Of a DNA stretch of 16,260 nucleotides, positions 6,652 through 14,183 are shown piece after piece. How positions within the stretch are numbered: position 1 is the first letter of the stretch; each line of letters opens with the position of its first letter. This stretch comes from Synergistales bacterium. GTDB taxonomy: Bacteria > Synergistota > Synergistia > Synergistales > Thermovirgaceae. The translations under genes were made by a program, and so were the position numbers. The stretch is taken from assembly GCA_018434645.1 (NCBI GenBank), contig JAHDOX010000025.1, positions 1 to 16,260 on the forward strand. Reading direction: 5' to 3'. The notes below the pieces were generated by a model, which saw only the letters and a list, made by a program, of their open reading frames with translations, searched no databases and was not told the DNA's origin.

Positions 6652-7896
6652 ATGGACTCCTTTTCAGAACTTTTGGGAGCAAGGCATGCCCGGCTTTACG
6701 ACTCTGCCATCCAGGACATGATAGAACTGGTCCATTCTTCGGGAGCGCTTTCTTTCACTGCAGGCGAACCCTCGATCGATCTCATGCCCGAGCAGGATTT
6801 GCGCAAAGCCCTTTTCAAGGCGTTCGAAAACGCAAGGGAATTGATGGGGTATTATCACGATTCATCAGGCCTTGTGGAGCTCAGGGACTGGATCGCTGAA
6901 TGGACGAAAAACGAAGGGCTTCTTCCACGGCATCTCAACTGGGAAAACATACTCCTTACGACCGGTTCCCAGGAAGGTCTGAGCCTCTTTACGGAAGCTG
7001 TAATCGACCATGGTGATGTCGTCGCTGTTGAAAACCCTTCTTACCCCGAAGCTTTCCTTGCCTTCGCAAAAGAAGGAGCTTCAATAGAAGCAGTTCCCAT
7101 CGACGACGAGGGCCCTTCGACCGAAGCCCTGGAGAACCTGGCTTCGAGGGGGCACGTCAAATTCTTTTACACCATACCCTGCTTCCAGAACCCCTCGGGG
7201 TCTGTAACATCCCTGGAACGAAGGAAAGAAATCCTCGAGTTGGCCAAACATTACAATTTTCTGATCCTGGAAGACGACCCATACAGAAACCTGTGGTTCG
7301 AAGAGGCTCCTCCAACAAGCTACATTTCCTTGCACGAAAACGACGGGCGTGTCATATACCTTGGGAGTTTCTCGAAGGTAGTGGCACCGGGGATCCGTTG
7401 TGGCTGGATAGCCGCCCCGGAATGGATATTCAAAACCCTTCACAGACTTCGCGTGGCTACAACACTCAACTTGCCGGCCATTCTTCACCTGGGGCTCCTC
7501 GAATTCCTGCAATCTGGAGGTTTCACCGGCCACCTGGAGCAACTCAGAAAAGCCTATCGCGCAAGACGGGACGGACTGGTAGAGGCCTTGCATAAACATT
7601 TCAACAAATCGGAATTTCGCTTCGAAATCCCCAAGGGCGGCTTCTTCCTTTGGGGAGAGGCACCTGGCCTCAAAGACTCCGATTCTTTCGTTAAATTCGC
7701 CATACAAAATGAAGGCGTAGGCGTTATCGCCGGCAAAACCTTTTCGCCTTATCCAGCGAAGGCCAATGAAGGCGCAATCAGACTGTCTTTCGCAAAGGTT
7801 TCCCCCGAAGAGGCCGATGAAGGCTGCAAGAGGCTCAAACGGGCCCTTTCAAAATATATGAACCTCACTCAGGAAGGAGCGAGAACAAATGAGTAG
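6652..7896 (+). CDS. PLP-dependent aminotransferase, LysN/MocR-catalytic-domain type
   Basis: A 414-residue fold-type I aminotransferase of the group that includes 2-aminoadipate aminotransferase (LysN) and the catalytic part of MocR regulators, but without a GntR DNA-binding domain. Numbered from the chosen start: ENPSYPEAF (127-135), N180 in CFQNPSG, D208 and Y211 in EDDPYRNLWF, the Schiff-base lysine K242 in GSFSKVVAPG, and the carboxylate arginine in AIRLSFA near the end. The group often acts on branched, aromatic or 2-aminoadipate-like substrates with broad specificity. The frame is open back to 6589, but ATG 6652 is chosen for GGAGG seven bases upstream. It is the first gene of a four-gene operon and overlaps the YjiH gene by 8 bases. 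Confidence 0.9.
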   Translation: MDSFSELLGARHARLYDSAIQDMIELVHSSGALSFTAGEPSIDLMPEQDLRKALFKAFENARELMGYYHDSSGLVELRDWIAEWTKNEGLLPRHLNWENILLTTGSQEGLSLFTEAVIDHGDVVAVENPSYPEAFLAFAKEGASIEAVPIDDEGPSTEALENLASRGHVKFFYTIPCFQNPSGSVTSLERRKEILELAKHYNFLILEDDPYRNLWFEEAPPTSYISLHENDGRVIYLGSFSKVVAPGIRCGWIAAPEWIFKTLHRLRVATTLNLPAILHLGLLEFLQSGGFTGHLEQLRKAYRARRDGLVEALHKHFNKSEFRFEIPKGGFFLWGEAPGLKDSDSFVKFAIQNEGVGVIAGKTFSPYPAKANEGAIRLSFAKVSPEEADEGCKRLKRALSKYMNLTQEGARTNE

Positions 7897-9253
7897 TGCC
7901 GGCACCGGCAAAAAAAGCTATACGAAAAAGGAGTTGAACAAATTCCTGATCCCCTCGCTCGTAGGGGCAGTGGCCTTTTTGTTTCCAATACCCCAGGAAA
8001 AAACTATCAACACGCCTCTGGGCATAGCAATAGACATCGGCAAGAGCATCCTTGGAGATTATCTCCCGCTTCTTGCCATGATTTTCGTCTGCGCCGGAGC
8101 GCTTTTCACGCTCTATGCGGCGATAGCCAAACCAAGGTTTGTCACGGAACACGAATTCCTAAGGGAGATATTCATAGTAACGCCCTTTTGGGCGGGATCA
8201 AGACTTCTCGGAGCGATTTTTTATCCATTGATTTATTTCAAGGTAGGGCCAGAAATCATCTGGAGCATGGACAACGGGGGAACGCCGGGAATTATCCTTG
8301 CCCCGGCGCTTCTGGTCGTATTCATCGTTTTGTCCTTTATTGTGCCCTTTTTGACCGACTTCGGTCTCATGGAATACATAGGAACCATGGCACGTCCGCT
8401 GTTCAGGCCGCTTTTTACGCTTCCGGGGAGAGCCGCCGTAGACTGCATGGCCTCGTGGGTGGGAAGCAGTTCAGTAGGCGTCGTTATAACAACGAAAATG
8501 CACAACGAGGGTTATTACAGCGACCGCGAGGGCGCCATAATATCCACGTGTTTTTCGGTGATCAGCATCGCCTACATATACTTGATGGCGGAGTTCGTCG
8601 GTCTTCCTCACATGTATTTCCAGATCCTCATTTCGGTCTACCTGGTTACTTTCGTACTGGCCCTGATAATGCCCCGGCTATGGCCATTGAGGGGTATCCC
8701 CGACACCTATTCAGGAACAGGCAGCCAGGAGCTAAGCGAAGATATTCCTGAAGGTTTCACCCTCAGGGAATGGGCACTTCAGGCTGCAATCGAAAAGGCA
8801 CGACATCAGGGTGTCCACACAGTTATCAGCACCTGCCTCAGGACTTTCACCTCTCTAATCGTCAGCACTATGCCGCTGGTGGTTTCCTGGGGAACAATAG
8901 TGCTTATCATCGCCAACAGCACCCCTCTTTTCCATTGGATATCGGCTCCATTTGCCTGGATGCTGGATTTGGTCAACATACCTGAGGCCGCTGATGTGGC
9001 GCCGGCTTTTGTCCTTAGTTACGCCGACCAGTTTTTGGCCGCGGTAATAGGCGCCGACAGAACCGCTACAGCGGCGAAGTTCATGTGCGCAGGCATATCC
9101 GCAACCGGACTGATCTATATGACGGAAGTAGGCGTTTTGATCCTAAACTCAAGGATCCCTCTCGGGTTTGGCAAACTCACCGGTATCTACGCTATCAGGG
9201 CGGTCTTTTCCGTCTTCCTGCTCGCTCCGCTTGCCCTGTTTTTTGCAGGTTAA
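7889..9253 (+). CDS. YjiH family membrane protein with nucleoside-recognition (Gate) domain
   Basis: A 454-residue integral membrane protein with roughly ten hydrophobic spans. It begins with a basic cytosolic tail (KKSYTKKELNKF), then the YjiH-type start NTPLGIAIDIGKSILGDYLP (41-60). A Gate-like domain covers about 145-245, with the polar motif AVDCMASWVGSSSVGV (183-198) inside the membrane region. Gate domains occur in nucleoside carriers and in several transporters of unknown cargo; YjiH itself has no proven substrate that I know of. AAGGAG lies nine bases before the ATG, and the start overlaps the aminotransferase stop. With amino-acid and hydroxyacid enzymes on both sides, transport of the operon's substrate or product is a reasonable inference, but not nucleoside uptake by default. 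Confidence 0.88.
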   Translation: MSSAGTGKKSYTKKELNKFLIPSLVGAVAFLFPIPQEKTINTPLGIAIDIGKSILGDYLPLLAMIFVCAGALFTLYAAIAKPRFVTEHEFLREIFIVTPFWAGSRLLGAIFYPLIYFKVGPEIIWSMDNGGTPGIILAPALLVVFIVLSFIVPFLTDFGLMEYIGTMARPLFRPLFTLPGRAAVDCMASWVGSSSVGVVITTKMHNEGYYSDREGAIISTCFSVISIAYIYLMAEFVGLPHMYFQILISVYLVTFVLALIMPRLWPLRGIPDTYSGTGSQELSEDIPEGFTLREWALQAAIEKARHQGVHTVISTCLRTFTSLIVSTMPLVVSWGTIVLIIANSTPLFHWISAPFAWMLDLVNIPEAADVAPAFVLSYADQFLAAVIGADRTATAAKFMCAGISATGLIYMTEVGVLILNSRIPLGFGKLTGIYAIRAVFSVFLLAPLALFFAG

Positions 9254-9263
9254 AAGAAGTCCA

Positions 9264-10355
9264 ATGATCCGTATCGAGTACGAAGATCTCCTTGCTTATG
9301 CCGAACAGGTTCTGGAACATATCGGATACCCTAGTGGCAAAGCCCGAATTACCTCCTGGGCTCTAGTTGAAGCCGATGCCAGAGGAGTTCCGTCTCATGG
9401 TCTACAGCGAGTAGTGGACTACGAAAAATACATCAAGGAAGGCCTTTTCAGACCAGAAGCGTCCACTGAAACTGTTTATGAGACGGGGTTATCCGCTGTT
9501 CTGGACGGCAACAGCGGCATCGGCATGGATATCGCTTCAAAGGCCATGCGTATATGCCTGGGAAAGGCTTCCGAAACGGGTGCGGGGTTTTGTTCCGTCA
9601 GAAATTCGAATCACTTCGGCATGGCTGGGCTCTGGGCGGAGATGGCTCCACCGGAAAACTGTGTCGGTATCGCCATGACGAACACGGAACCTTTCGCCAT
9701 TGTAACGCACGGGCGCGAGCGGCTTTTGGGGACCAACCCTATTGCAGTAGCTTTTCCTGCGGGAAGGGACGGGTGTTTTCTCCTTGATATGGCAACAACT
9801 ACGGTCCCACACGGAAAAATCGAAACCTACGCAAGACGGAACCTTGAGATGCCCCCCGGTTGGGCCGTAGACGACAAGGGAGCGGATACCACGGACTCGG
9901 CGGCCATGAGCGAGCTTTTCAAGAGCTCCTCGCCCTTCGGGGGGCAACTGATGCTCGGCGGTCGCGGAGAAATCCTGGGAGGGCACAAGGGATACGGGCT
10001 TGGACTGATGGTGGAACTCTTTTGTTCGGCCCTTTCGGGCGGAACCTGGAGTCGGCACGTGTTCTCGTCCGGTTATGGCGGAGCTATTACCCACTTTTTT
10101 GCCGCCTTGAGGCTTGACCTATTTGGCGAACCTTCAAAGATATCGGAGTTGGCCCAGTCGATACTCGACGAGATCAGGGCCTCCGAAAAGGCGGAAGGCC
10201 AGGACAGGATCTTCGTCCATGGCGAGAAAGAACGTATGCGCAGGATGAAATCTCTTGAAAAAGGGGTTCCCCTGGACGAGAAAACCTGGGAAGAGATGGT
10301 ACTTTATTCGCAAAGGTTCAAGCTCGACCTCCCCGTATCGACCGGGGGAAAATAG
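9264..10355 (+). CDS. Ldh family oxidoreductase (malate/L-lactate/2-hydroxyacid dehydrogenase)
   Basis: A 363-residue NAD(P)-dependent 2-hydroxyacid oxidoreductase of the Ldh_2 family, unrelated to classical lactate dehydrogenase. It would interconvert a 2-hydroxyacid and a 2-oxoacid; relatives act on malate, sulfolactate, ureidoglycolate or 2,3-diketogulonate. Visible signatures: ADARGVPSHG with H45, RNSNHFGMAG with H117, GTNPIAVAFP, LDMATTTVPHGK and GGHKGYGLG. The C-terminal DRIFVHGEKE matches the family's late VPGE-type motif. The frame is open back to 9168, inside the YjiH gene, but the conserved start IRIEYEDLLAYA fits the ATG at 9264, ten bases past the YjiH stop. The ribosome site (AAAAGAAG) is weak, which suggests coupling to the gene before. 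Confidence 0.92.
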   Translation: MIRIEYEDLLAYAEQVLEHIGYPSGKARITSWALVEADARGVPSHGLQRVVDYEKYIKEGLFRPEASTETVYETGLSAVLDGNSGIGMDIASKAMRICLGKASETGAGFCSVRNSNHFGMAGLWAEMAPPENCVGIAMTNTEPFAIVTHGRERLLGTNPIAVAFPAGRDGCFLLDMATTTVPHGKIETYARRNLEMPPGWAVDDKGADTTDSAAMSELFKSSSPFGGQLMLGGRGEILGGHKGYGLGLMVELFCSALSGGTWSRHVFSSGYGGAITHFFAALRLDLFGEPSKISELAQSILDEIRASEKAEGQDRIFVHGEKERMRRMKSLEKGVPLDEKTWEEMVLYSQRFKLDLPVSTGGK

Positions 10356-10407
10356 CACAACAGTTGCCCCTGGTGGTAAATCCGGTAACAGGCAAGGAGT
10401 GTCTCTT

Positions 10408-11682
10408 TTGGCCGATTTGTCCTATCTCCTGAAAAATATTCAGGTCCCGGAAATGCATCTGGTGAAACAAACCTTTCCGAGACCACGGACAGAAAACCTT
10501 GAAGAAGAACTCATCGAGGCATTAAATCGCGTAATCCCTCCGGGGAAAATATTCCCTGGCTCCCGTATCGCCGTTACGGCTGGAAGCCGGGGCATAACGT
10601 CGATTGCGAAAATTCACTGGGTTATCGCCGGCTACCTCAAGCAAAACGGGGCTGACCCTTTTATCGTTCCTGCGATGGGCAGCCATGGTGGGGGGACATC
10701 CGAGGGACAGAGGGATACTCTGGCAAGCCTTGGCATCACCGAAGAAACCGTAAATGTCCCGATCCGAGCTTCAATGGAAGTAGTACGACTCGGACAAACA
10801 CCTTGCGGCATACCGGTCTGGATTGATGCTGTGGCTGCCGGAGCCGATTGGATTCTCGCCGTAAACCGTATAAAGCCCCATACGGATGTAACGGGCCCCT
10901 TCGAAAGCGGGCTCACCAAGATGCTTTCCGTCGGTCTCGGCAACCTCGAGGGCGCGGCAGCCTGTCACAGTCGGGGTCTTGGAAAGATGGGACATATTCT
11001 CCCGAAATTTCGGGATATAGTGATTTCCAGGCTGCCCGTTTTAGGGGGCATCGGCATACTGGAAAACGCCTATGGAGAAACGGCTGGAATTTACGGTTTG
11101 AAAACCGGTGAAATCGACTCTGGTGAAAGAAGCCTCCTCGAGCAGGCCCGCAGGTTGATCGGCAGGATATTAATCAGCGAATCGGACCTGCTTCTGGTGG
11201 ATCGCATGGGAAAAGACGTCTCTGGAGCCGGTATGGACCCAAACGTAACAGGTCGGGCCTGGGACGGCTCACATAAGGCAGGGACTACCTTTTCAACCGA
11301 GTGGATCGTAGTATTCGACTTGACTGAAGCATCCGGCGGCAATGCTTCCGGAATCGGAACTGCCGACATCACCACTTCCAGGTTATTAGGCAAGACCGAT
11401 TTCACCGTTACCTATGCAAACGCCATAACATCCAGGATAGCGGAACGCCTTCCCATGGTTCTCGACAACGACTTCCAGGCCCTCGCCGCTGGGCTGTTTC
11501 TGGCGGGAGAAAAAGAAGCCAGGATCGTCCGCATAAAAGACTCCCTGGACCTGGAGCACATAATGGTCTCCGAAAACTTGTGCGACGAAGTCCAAGCCAA
11601 CCCTGACCTTGACCTGGTTCGAAGGAACGTACCGCTTCTTTCGGACATAAAATATGAGCTTGCCCCATTTCCGGATCGTTGA
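10408..11682 (+). CDS. LarA-like lactate racemase domain (DUF2088) protein
   Basis: A 424-residue homologue of the nickel-pincer lactate racemase LarA. It has AVTAGSRGITS where LarA has its D-x-TRP loop, AMGSHGGGTSEGQ with H93, then NRIKPHTDVTGPFESGLTKM with H158 and K171, and AACHSRG with H187. The K171-to-H187 spacing (16) equals that of the pincer-bearing lysine and nickel-binding histidine of LarA (K184/H200), so cofactor binding is plausible; the H158-K171 gap is three longer. Beside an Ldh-family dehydrogenase it may epimerise the same 2-hydroxyacid. LarB, LarC and LarE, which make the cofactor, are not in the window. The start TTG at 10408 is chosen because AAGGAG ends eight bases before it; GTG 10399 overlaps that site. 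The frame is open back into the Ldh gene. Confidence 0.83.
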   Translation: MADLSYLLKNIQVPEMHLVKQTFPRPRTENLEEELIEALNRVIPPGKIFPGSRIAVTAGSRGITSIAKIHWVIAGYLKQNGADPFIVPAMGSHGGGTSEGQRDTLASLGITEETVNVPIRASMEVVRLGQTPCGIPVWIDAVAAGADWILAVNRIKPHTDVTGPFESGLTKMLSVGLGNLEGAAACHSRGLGKMGHILPKFRDIVISRLPVLGGIGILENAYGETAGIYGLKTGEIDSGERSLLEQARRLIGRILISESDLLLVDRMGKDVSGAGMDPNVTGRAWDGSHKAGTTFSTEWIVVFDLTEASGGNASGIGTADITTSRLLGKTDFTVTYANAITSRIAERLPMVLDNDFQALAAGLFLAGEKEARIVRIKDSLDLEHIMVSENLCDEVQANPDLDLVRRNVPLLSDIKYELAPFPDR

Positions 11683-11689
11683 CGCTCCG

Positions 11690-12811
11690 TCATGCGAGCC
11701 ACGCCAGGAGGACACCACCGGCAAGAACGGAGCCGATTTGCCCCGCTACGTTGGCGCCGACGGCGTGCATGAGCAGAAAGTTCTGCGGATCTTCCTGTTG
11801 CCCCATCCTCTGTATTACCCGCGCAGACATTGGGAAAGCAGAAATCCCTGCCGCTCCAACCATTGGATTGATCTTGTTTTTAAGGAACAGGTTGAGCACC
11901 TTCGCCGCGACAACTCCCGCCACCGTATCGAGGACGAATGCGACGAGCCCCATGCCTATGACAAGCAAAGTTGCAGGCTGCACGAACCTGTCCGCAGTCA
12001 TCGTCGCAGAAAGTGAAAGCCCCAGCAGCAATGTGACGAGGTTCGCAAGCTCGTTCTGCGCAGCATGGGAGAGGCGATCCAGGACACCGCACTCCCTTAC
12101 CAGGTTCCCGAACATGAGAAAGCCTATGAGCGACACGGAAGCAGGAGCAACCACTCCTGCAACAAGCGTTACGACTATGGGGAAAAGAATCTTGGTCCGC
12201 CGGGATACGGGTCTCGAGGCATAACACATTCGAATCTTTCTCTCATTGACTGTGGTAAGAAGACGGATCACCGGCGGCTGTATCAGAGGCACGATGGCCA
12301 TATAGGTGTAGGCAGCGACAGAAATCGGTCCCAAAAGATGAGGCGCGAATCTGGCCGATACGTAAATCGAGGTTGGTCCGTCGGCGGCACCGATAATACC
12401 GATGGAAGCCGCTTCTTTTATGTCGAAACCGAAAAACAGCGCAAGCCCCATGGTCAAAAATATCCCCGCCTGGGCCGCAAGGCCGAAAGTAAACATTACC
12501 GGGTTCGACAATAGGGGCGTAAAATCGATCATGGCTCCCACGGCAATAAATATCAGCAAAGGGAAAAGCTCCGTTGCGATGCCTATGTCAAAAAGAAGGC
12601 TCAGCGCTCCCTCCTGGACTACTCCTTCGGTTACCCTGGTTATGGCCGATGAAAGGGGAATGTTGACCAGAATCGTTCCGAATCCCATTGGCAGAAGCAG
12701 GTTCGGTTCATATTTCTTTTCCACCGCCAACCATATCAAACCAGCACCGATCAGCATCATTATGAAGTGTTTGTAAGTAAAAACCGCCATCACAGTTTCG
12801 TACCAGTCCAT
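11690..12811 (-). CDS. oadB: Sodium-ion-translocating decarboxylase, beta subunit
   Basis: A 373-residue polytopic membrane protein of the OadB/MmdB/GcdB family. This subunit couples decarboxylation of carboxybiotin to outward Na+ pumping. Visible motifs: LLPMGFGTILVNIP, GAMIDFTPLLSNP, GIIGAADGPTSIY with D144 (equivalent to the Na+-site aspartate of Klebsiella OadB), and late NPMVGAAGISAFPMSARV with the serine site, then MHAVGANVAGQIGS. ATG 12811 is preferred over an upstream TTG (12832) because AGAGGTG sits eight bases before it. No alpha, gamma or biotin-carrier gene is adjacent, so the substrate (oxaloacetate, methylmalonyl-CoA, glutaconyl-CoA or other) is unknown; the symbol denotes the family. 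Its stop is 7 bases from that of the convergent LarA-like gene. The leader carries a riboswitch candidate and a terminator. Confidence 0.92.
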   Translation of the reverse strand: MDWYETVMAVFTYKHFIMMLIGAGLIWLAVEKKYEPNLLLPMGFGTILVNIPLSSAITRVTEGVVQEGALSLLFDIGIATELFPLLIFIAVGAMIDFTPLLSNPVMFTFGLAAQAGIFLTMGLALFFGFDIKEAASIGIIGAADGPTSIYVSARFAPHLLGPISVAAYTYMAIVPLIQPPVIRLLTTVNERKIRMCYASRPVSRRTKILFPIVVTLVAGVVAPASVSLIGFLMFGNLVRECGVLDRLSHAAQNELANLVTLLLGLSLSATMTADRFVQPATLLVIGMGLVAFVLDTVAGVVAAKVLNLFLKNKINPMVGAAGISAFPMSARVIQRMGQQEDPQNFLLMHAVGANVAGQIGSVLAGGVLLAWLA

Positions 12812-12830
12812 GAGCCCAACACCTCTTTCC

Positions 12831-12884
12831 AAAAAGTAAGCGAGACTTTTTGCATGGCAATGCCACGCTAAAAGTCTCGCTTAC
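12831..12884 (-). terminator. Leader terminator (attenuator) of oadB
   Basis: Read leftward, GTAAGCGAGACTTTT (12884-12870) pairs perfectly over 15 bp with AAAAGTCTCGCTTAC (12850-12836), with a 19-base loop and then five Ts (12835-12831). This is a textbook Rho-independent terminator. It ends only about 20 bases before the oadB ATG, leaving room for the ribosome site but not a promoter, so any oadB transcript must read through it. Its 5' arm contains the 3' strands of the upstream aptamer stems. Confidence 0.88.
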
Positions 12885-12966
12885 GGCCTTTCTGGTCCGC
12901 CGGCGAAGCCAGACGCATTGCGCCGTGCTGGTGACTTCGCCCGTGAGCTACTCCCCTTTAGTGTGT
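12868..12966 (-). promoter_or_regulatory. Candidate yybP-ykoY-type metal-ion riboswitch upstream of oadB
   Basis: On the minus strand the leader begins TAAAGGGGAGTAGC (12960-12947), the signature 5' strand of the yybP-ykoY (Mn2+) riboswitch, and ends AGACTTTTAG (12877-12868), close to that family's AGACC-UUU 3' strand. P1: CTAAAGG (12961-12955) pairs with CTTTTAG (12874-12868), extended by CAC/GTG past one mismatch. P2: GCTCACGG (12948-12941) pairs with CCGTAAGC (12886-12879), one mismatch. GGAGTA/GAGA forms the loop between them. Inside, GCGAAG/CTTCGC and CCAG/CTGG make a further hairpin with a TCA bulge. P1 and P2 share bases with the terminator arm, so the folded aptamer should prevent termination (an ON switch). 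Mn2+ is the family ligand; a Na+ or other ion sensor is an alternative given the target gene. Confidence 0.65.
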
Positions 12967-12976
12967 ATTCATTGAA

Positions 12977-13005
12977 ATTTTAAATACCTGTCTTGAATCC
13001 TGTAA
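12977..13005 (-). promoter_or_regulatory. Candidate promoter for the riboswitch-oadB transcript
   Basis: Read leftward, TAAAAT at 12982-12977 (5 of 6 to the -10 consensus) lies 17 bases after TTACAG at 13005-13000 (a weak -35). Transcription would begin near 12970, a few bases before the first paired base of the aptamer, as expected for a riboswitch leader. Confidence 0.4.
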
Positions 13006-13079
13006 TTGAAAAATATCACATTCCTCTTCGTGCGACAAGTGCCCTGTTGGTAACAATTACTTTCACTAAAAACTCACAC

Positions 13080-14183
13080 TTATTCTAGAATAATGATCTC
13101 TTTGGGAAAACGAGTCAAGGCTTCGCAGCCGTCATCGGTAACTACAACACAGTTTTCAATTCTGATTCCGATCTTTCCCGGGATGTAGATGCCCGGCTCT
13201 ACGCTGAAAGCCATTCCTTCGGCCAAAGCCATCCTGTTTCCCCTGATTATGTTTGGGGCCTCATGAATAGCTATGCCAATCCCGTGGCCGAGACGGTTGT
13301 TGAAATACCCTCCGTATCCGGCTTCCTCGATGACGCGGCGGGCGGCAATATCGATATCCTCTGCTGCAACACCGGGTTGTACTGCCCGTTCCCCTTCCTC
13401 CTGGGCGTGCAGAACGACCTCGTACATTTCTTTAACGTCTTCGTCCGGCTCGCCAATAAAAAGCGTCCGCGTCATATCCGAACAATATCCCTCAAATCTG
13501 CAACCAAAATCTATAAGCAGGGAGTCCTTTTCCCCGATTACGCCGTCTCCTCCCGGGTAATGAGGCATAGCAGCATTCTCGCCTCTGGCTACTATCGGCT
13601 GAAATGAAACGTCCGAAGCTCCCATGTCGTCGAGAATCTCCAGAAGCTTCCTTTTTATCTGCTTTTCCGTCTTTCCGGGCTCAATAAAAGGAAGGAGCGC
13701 TTCCAAAGTCCTGTCTGCGATTTCGCCTGCTCTTTTGAGTTTTTGTTGCTCCCCGGGTGATTTGATGATCCGCAGGTCTTCCAAAAGCCTCCAGCCATTT
13801 TCGAGAATTGTCCCGCAGCGTTTGGCGATTTCAACAGCGTCGACAGCAGAGATTCCATCGTTTACTCCCAGCCTGGAGCCTTTATCTAAACCGAAATCCT
13901 CAAATGCTTGCTCCAAGGCACCATAAAACCATTCCTCGTCGGGCCAGTCGTAAACAGGCGCCCCATCCGGCATTGCTCTTTTGAATTCCTCGAGGTATAA
14001 GCGTGAAACTACGGCGAAAACGTCCCCTCCGGGAAGAAGAAACAAACCGTTGAATCGTTCGCACCGGTGAACGGAAAGACCCAGAAGGTACTCCAGATCC
14101 GGCGATGGGCCCAAAAGCATTGCGTCCCAATCAGCTGCTTTAATTTTTTCGACCGCCTTTGCCAGCCTTTCGGAAAGGTGCAT
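13080..14183 (-). CDS. M24 family metallopeptidase (Xaa-Pro aminopeptidase-like)
   Basis: A 367-residue cytosolic protein with an N-terminal creatinase-type domain (about 5-135) and a C-terminal pita-bread M24 domain (about 145-362). All five metal ligands are present: D225 and D236 in LLIDFGCRFEGYCSDMTRT, H300 in LGHGIG, E329 in SVEPGIY and E343 in IRIENCVVV; H208 and H307 fit the usual accessory histidines. It probably removes the residue before proline from peptides, though some relatives cleave small amides such as creatine. AGGGAGG precedes the ATG, and the upstream permease stop TAA directly abuts the ATG, so it is co-translated with two ABC permeases. That link suggests the imported compound may be a peptide or amide that this enzyme hydrolyses. 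Confidence 0.9.
   Translation of the reverse strand: MHLSERLAKAVEKIKAADWDAMLLGPSPDLEYLLGLSVHRCERFNGLFLLPGGDVFAVVSRLYLEEFKRAMPDGAPVYDWPDEEWFYGALEQAFEDFGLDKGSRLGVNDGISAVDAVEIAKRCGTILENGWRLLEDLRIIKSPGEQQKLKRAGEIADRTLEALLPFIEPGKTEKQIKRKLLEILDDMGASDVSFQPIVARGENAAMPHYPGGDGVIGEKDSLLIDFGCRFEGYCSDMTRTLFIGEPDEDVKEMYEVVLHAQEEGERAVQPGVAAEDIDIAARRVIEEAGYGGYFNNRLGHGIGIAIHEAPNIIRGNRMALAEGMAFSVEPGIYIPGKIGIRIENCVVVTDDGCEALTRFPKEIIILE

Noticed and set aside
7081..7707. A 208-codon minus-strand open frame
   Set aside because: It lies wholly inside the LysN-type aminotransferase gene on the other strand and has no domain signature.
13080..13093. A perfect 14-base palindrome TTATTCTAGAATAA over the M24 stop codon
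   Set aside because: It is AT-rich and has no T-run or promoter context; it probably arises by chance from the codons at the gene's end.
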